DNA of 64,000 bases. Source: Hyphobacterium indicum (GTDB taxonomy: Bacteria > Pseudomonadota > Alphaproteobacteria > Caulobacterales > Maricaulaceae). Every line of letters starts with the position of its first letter. Positions within the stretch are counted from its first letter, which is position 1. Below are positions 61,371 to 64,000 of the stretch, in pieces. The notes beneath the pieces are model-generated. The model was not told where the DNA came from and made no database searches. It saw only the letters and a program-made list of their open reading frames with translations. Made by a program: the position numbers and the translations under genes. The stretch lies in assembly GCF_003129605.1 (NCBI RefSeq), contig NZ_QBDX01000004.1, positions 434,001-498,000 on the forward strand, written 5' to 3'.

Positions 61371-62920
61371 CGCTTGTTCCAGACCACGCGGTAAAGGTCG
61401 AAGCGCCGGTCGCGCAGATTGCGCACCGTGCCCGATTGCCGCGCCGCCGTCAGATCATCCAGCCGCACATCGGCGACCACAATGGTCTCGACATTCTCCG
61501 CCGCCACCGCCGCCAGACCATCGCGCGCAAACGGGAAATCACAGGGCGTGATGATGGCGCTCTCGGCGTAATTCACATCCATGTTCTCAACATCCGGCAG
61601 ATTGCCGACATTGCCCGCCGTCACCACATAGACCTGGTTCTCGATTGCCCGCGCATGGGCGCAATAGCGCACCCGCAAATGCCCAGTCCGGTCATCCGTC
61701 GCATAGGGCACGAACAATATGCCCGCCCCCTCATCCGCCAGCTTGCGCGCCAGCTCCGGGAATTCGGCGTCGTAACAGATCAGCACCCCGATCGGCCCGC
61801 AATCGGTCTGGATGGTGCGCACCTCATTGCCGCCCTTGATCCCCCACCAGAATTTCTCGTTCGGGGTGGGGTGGATCTTCTCCTGCGCATGCACCGAGCC
61901 GTCGCGCAGGAAGACATAGGCCACGTTCTGGATGTCGCCGTCATCGGTCTGGGTCGGATGCGATCCGCCTATGATGTTGATATTGTATCCCACCGCCAGG
62001 CTGCGCATGAATTCAATGAAGCCGGGCGTATGTTTCGTCAGCGCCTGGATGGATTCCTCCGGCGTCAGCTTGCGCTTTTCCAGCGCCAGCAAAGCCACGG
62101 TGAACATCTCCGGAAACACGCAGAAATCCGCCCGGTAGTCCGAACAGACATCCACGAAATACTCGATATTGCGCTCGAACGCTTCAAGACTGTCTTCCGC
62201 CCGCGCCTGAAACTGCACCGCGGCCACACGCACCGTGCGCGGCTCCGGCCGGACCGGCGCTTTTTCATCCTCGACCCAGGACGGATTGTGCCAGGCCATC
62301 AACAGGGCATAGCCGAGGGAATCCCTGTCCTCGTCATAATACCCTTTCATCAGCCGCACCGGCTCGAAGCCCTGCCGCGCCTGGAAGGCATAGACCGGGT
62401 CCCGGGCCTTCTTGGCCTTCACCGCCTCCAGATAATTCTCCGGCGTGCCGTATTCCTTGACCTTGCGGCGCAGCGACGGGAAGCGCGCGCCATAGACAAT
62501 GCCCTTCAGACCCCAGTCCTCGCACAGACCGCGTCGTGCATCATACAGGCGTTGCCCCAGCCGGATGCGGCGCACATTGGGGTCGACACAGACTTCCGCG
62601 CCATACAGCCAGTCGCCATCCGGATTATGCAGCGTGCCATAGCCATGGCCGGTAATGCTGTCGAGCGTATGGTCCTCGAATGCCAGCGCCTCGTCGACGA
62701 TGAAGGTCGAGGCCCATCCCGCCAGCTCGCCATCCAGCTCGACCACGAACTGGCCTTCCGGAAAACGTTCCAGCCGGCCCTTGATCATGCCCGGCGCATC
62801 CGGCTCCAGCTTCGGAAAAGCCCGTTTCTGCAGCGCGATAATGTCGTCTATATCGCCGGCCTCCGCATTGCGGATGACCAGGCGCGCGGACTTTTTGTGC
62901 GCATTATCAGCTGCGGGCAT
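61367..62920 (-). CDS. GNAT acetyltransferase-nitrilase (carbon-nitrogen hydrolase) fusion
   Basis: 517 residues. Residues 1-200 are a GNAT domain (DIDDIIALQKRAFPKLEPDA; acetyl-CoA region VDPNVRRIRLGQRLYDARRG). Residues about 230-510 are a nitrilase-superfamily hydrolase with catalytic Glu in FCVFPEMFTVA, Lys in HPTPNEKFWWGIKGG and Cys in IGVLICYDAEFPELARKLAD. This fusion occurs in several bacterial groups; substrates are unknown. It is encoded 8 bp downstream of the N-carbamoylputrescine amidase gene, hinting at amine metabolism. Confidence 0.9.
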   Translation of the reverse strand: MPAADNAHKKSARLVIRNAEAGDIDDIIALQKRAFPKLEPDAPGMIKGRLERFPEGQFVVELDGELAGWASTFIVDEALAFEDHTLDSITGHGYGTLHNPDGDWLYGAEVCVDPNVRRIRLGQRLYDARRGLCEDWGLKGIVYGARFPSLRRKVKEYGTPENYLEAVKAKKARDPVYAFQARQGFEPVRLMKGYYDEDRDSLGYALLMAWHNPSWVEDEKAPVRPEPRTVRVAAVQFQARAEDSLEAFERNIEYFVDVCSDYRADFCVFPEMFTVALLALEKRKLTPEESIQALTKHTPGFIEFMRSLAVGYNINIIGGSHPTQTDDGDIQNVAYVFLRDGSVHAQEKIHPTPNEKFWWGIKGGNEVRTIQTDCGPIGVLICYDAEFPELARKLADEGAGILFVPYATDDRTGHLRVRYCAHARAIENQVYVVTAGNVGNLPDVENMDVNYAESAIITPCDFPFARDGLAAVAAENVETIVVADVRLDDLTAARQSGTVRNLRDRRFDLYRVVWNKR

Positions 62921-62928
62921 GAATCATC

Positions 62929-63765
62929 CTATTTGTAGAATTCGGGGCGGCGGTCCCGGAAAAAACCCCAGGCCGCGCGATGGCGATTGAGAAATTCGAG
63001 ATCGAAGCTTGCGGTAATGAAACCGGTTTCGGCCCGGTCCAGTTCCGCGACAATCGCCCCGGCATGATCGGCAATGAAGGACGTTCCATAAAAAACCTGT
63101 CCGTCTTCATCCCCGACGCGGTTGGCTGCAACCACGGGCATGACGTTGGAAACGGCATGGCCCTGCATGGCCCGGCGCCAGCGCGCCGCCGTGTCGAGGC
63201 TGTCATCATGCGGTTCCGAACCGATCGCCGTCGGATACATCAGGACATCTGCGCCCATCAGCGCCATGGCGCGCGCGCTTTCCGGGAACCACTGGTCCCA
63301 GCAAATGCCCACGCCGATCCTGCCGTGCCGGGTCGTCCAGACCTTGAAACCGGTATCACCGGGGCGGAAATAGTATTTCTCCTGATAGCCGGGACCATCC
63401 GGAATATGGCTCTTGCGATAGACGCCAAGTGCCGCGCCATCCGCATCCAGCATGACCAGCGAGTTATAATAACAGGGACCGTCCTTCTCGAAGATCGAGA
63501 CCGGAATGACCACGCCCAGATCCCTGGCCAGTGGCTGCAATGCGGTCACGCAGGGATGCTCCAGCGCCGGGAAAGCGTGCGCAAACCAGTGTTCTTCCTG
63601 TGTCTTGCAGAAATACGGCCCCTGGAACAATTCGGGCGGCAAGATGACGTGCGCCCCCGCATCCGCGGCCTGCCGGATCAGGCCGGCCACGGTCTCGATA
63701 TTCGCGTGGATATCATTCCCGAAGGACGCCTGAAGCGCCGCAACGGTCAGTTTCTGATCGGGCAT
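62929..63765 (-). CDS. aguB: N-carbamoylputrescine amidase
   Basis: 278 residues from ATG 63765 (MPDQKLTVAALQASFGNDI), which agrees with the family start. Nitrilase triad: Glu in VILPPELFQGPYFC, Lys in VYRKSHIPDGPGYQEKYYF and Cys in IGVGICWDQWFPESARAMAL. PGYQEKYYFRPGDTGF and RHRAAWGFFRDRRPEFYK are typical of AguB. It hydrolyses N-carbamoylputrescine to putrescine in the arginine-agmatine route, giving a second source of putrescine beside the decarboxylase at 51428. Confidence 0.93.
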   Translation of the reverse strand: MPDQKLTVAALQASFGNDIHANIETVAGLIRQAADAGAHVILPPELFQGPYFCKTQEEHWFAHAFPALEHPCVTALQPLARDLGVVIPVSIFEKDGPCYYNSLVMLDADGAALGVYRKSHIPDGPGYQEKYYFRPGDTGFKVWTTRHGRIGVGICWDQWFPESARAMALMGADVLMYPTAIGSEPHDDSLDTAARWRRAMQGHAVSNVMPVVAANRVGDEDGQVFYGTSFIADHAGAIVAELDRAETGFITASFDLEFLNRHRAAWGFFRDRRPEFYK

Positions 63766-63778
63766 GAAAGTGTCCGTT

Positions 63779-64000
63779 CTATTCGTCGAGCTGGTCGAGC
63801 CAGTCGCCGGGGCCATCGCCCGTCCGCAAATCCATCAGCGTCGGAAACAGCCACCAAGGCGCATCACCATCCGCATTCCATAGTCCCACATAAGCAAATC
63901 CGGTCGCGGGTTCCAGATAGATTTGTGCACCATAGCCGGAAAGATAGCCGGAATGTGTCAGAAGCTCGCGCCCGTTCCAGTTATAGGTGCGCCAGCCCAG
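63779..64000 (-). CDS. Serine hydrolase, beta-lactamase/AmpC-like (C-terminal end only)
   Basis: 73 residues up to a TAG at 63779; the 5' part lies outside the window. The segment LLTHSGYLSGYGAQIYLEPA carries the His-Ser-Gly version of the third active-site motif of serine beta-lactamase-fold enzymes, followed by TGFAYVGLWNADG. It ends 13 bp before the aguB start on the same strand. Confidence 0.75.
   Translation of the reverse strand: MGWRTYNWNGRELLTHSGYLSGYGAQIYLEPATGFAYVGLWNADGDAPWWLFPTLMDLRTGDGPGDWLDQLDE

Overview
The window looks like a chromosomal segment of a GC-rich alphaproteobacterium of the Caulobacterales/Maricaulales type. Supporting signs are a cpa/tad pilus cluster in Caulobacter order, a surface-lipoprotein plus TonB-receptor plus type II secretion block like that of Caulobacter, a DUF1244 protein, a deoxyhypusine-synthase-like polyamine enzyme and a compact PutA. 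Assignment to a genus is not possible from this sequence alone. I saw no rRNA, tRNA, CRISPR array or intact transposase.

Layout. 1-2056: cell-wall hydrolase (cut by the window edge) and an M17 aminopeptidase. 2172-14399: a complete Flp/Tad pilus locus (pilA-cpaABCDEF-tadBC on the minus strand, with tadD-like, a CpaC-N-domain protein and two TadE-like genes on the plus strand). 14400-18796: pabC-pabB, a tyrosine phosphatase and AMP nucleosidase. 18840-23842: nrdB and nrdA on either side of two envelope-type genes; both nrd promoters carry NrdR-box-like palindromes. 24108-28500: putA and a glycosyltransferase. 28738-51018: a 22-kb run of minus-strand genes. In transcription order these are a tandem-domain lipoprotein, a TonB receptor, gspC-N, a small secreted protein, then phosphonate/phosphate uptake (phnC, a PhnD-PhnE fusion, an OprP-like porin, a PstS-like lipoprotein). 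A good Pho box lies in front of phnC. 51428-53728: an ornithine/lysine decarboxylase and a deoxyhypusine-synthase-like (homospermidine) enzyme. 53937-56763: DUF1244, a Rieske oxygenase and an APC permease. 56764-60034: an AT-rich island. 60456-64000: MarC, a small membrane protein, a GNAT-nitrilase fusion, N-carbamoylputrescine amidase and the end of a serine hydrolase.

The most unusual part is the AT-rich island. It holds three genes: a T4-Pnkp-like HAD phosphatase (minus strand), and, divergently, a protein with two CCA-adding/poly(A)-polymerase-type nucleotidyltransferase modules followed by a membrane protein in which a two-TM plus beta-barrel domain of the CBASS effector Cap15 type is fused to a 2H phosphoesterase. 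Together these make up the enzymes needed to remove cyclic or terminal phosphates from RNA 3' ends and to re-add nucleotides, coupled to a possible nucleotide-sensing membrane domain. I propose it as an uncharacterised RNA-end-repair or anti-phage signalling system. The domain calls rest on visible motifs; the joint function is inference.

Other points of note are the natural PhnD-PhnE fusion, the internal duplication of the surface lipoprotein, ribonucleotide reductase subunits that both seem to lack an ATP-cone, and two GC-rich palindromic intergenic repeats.
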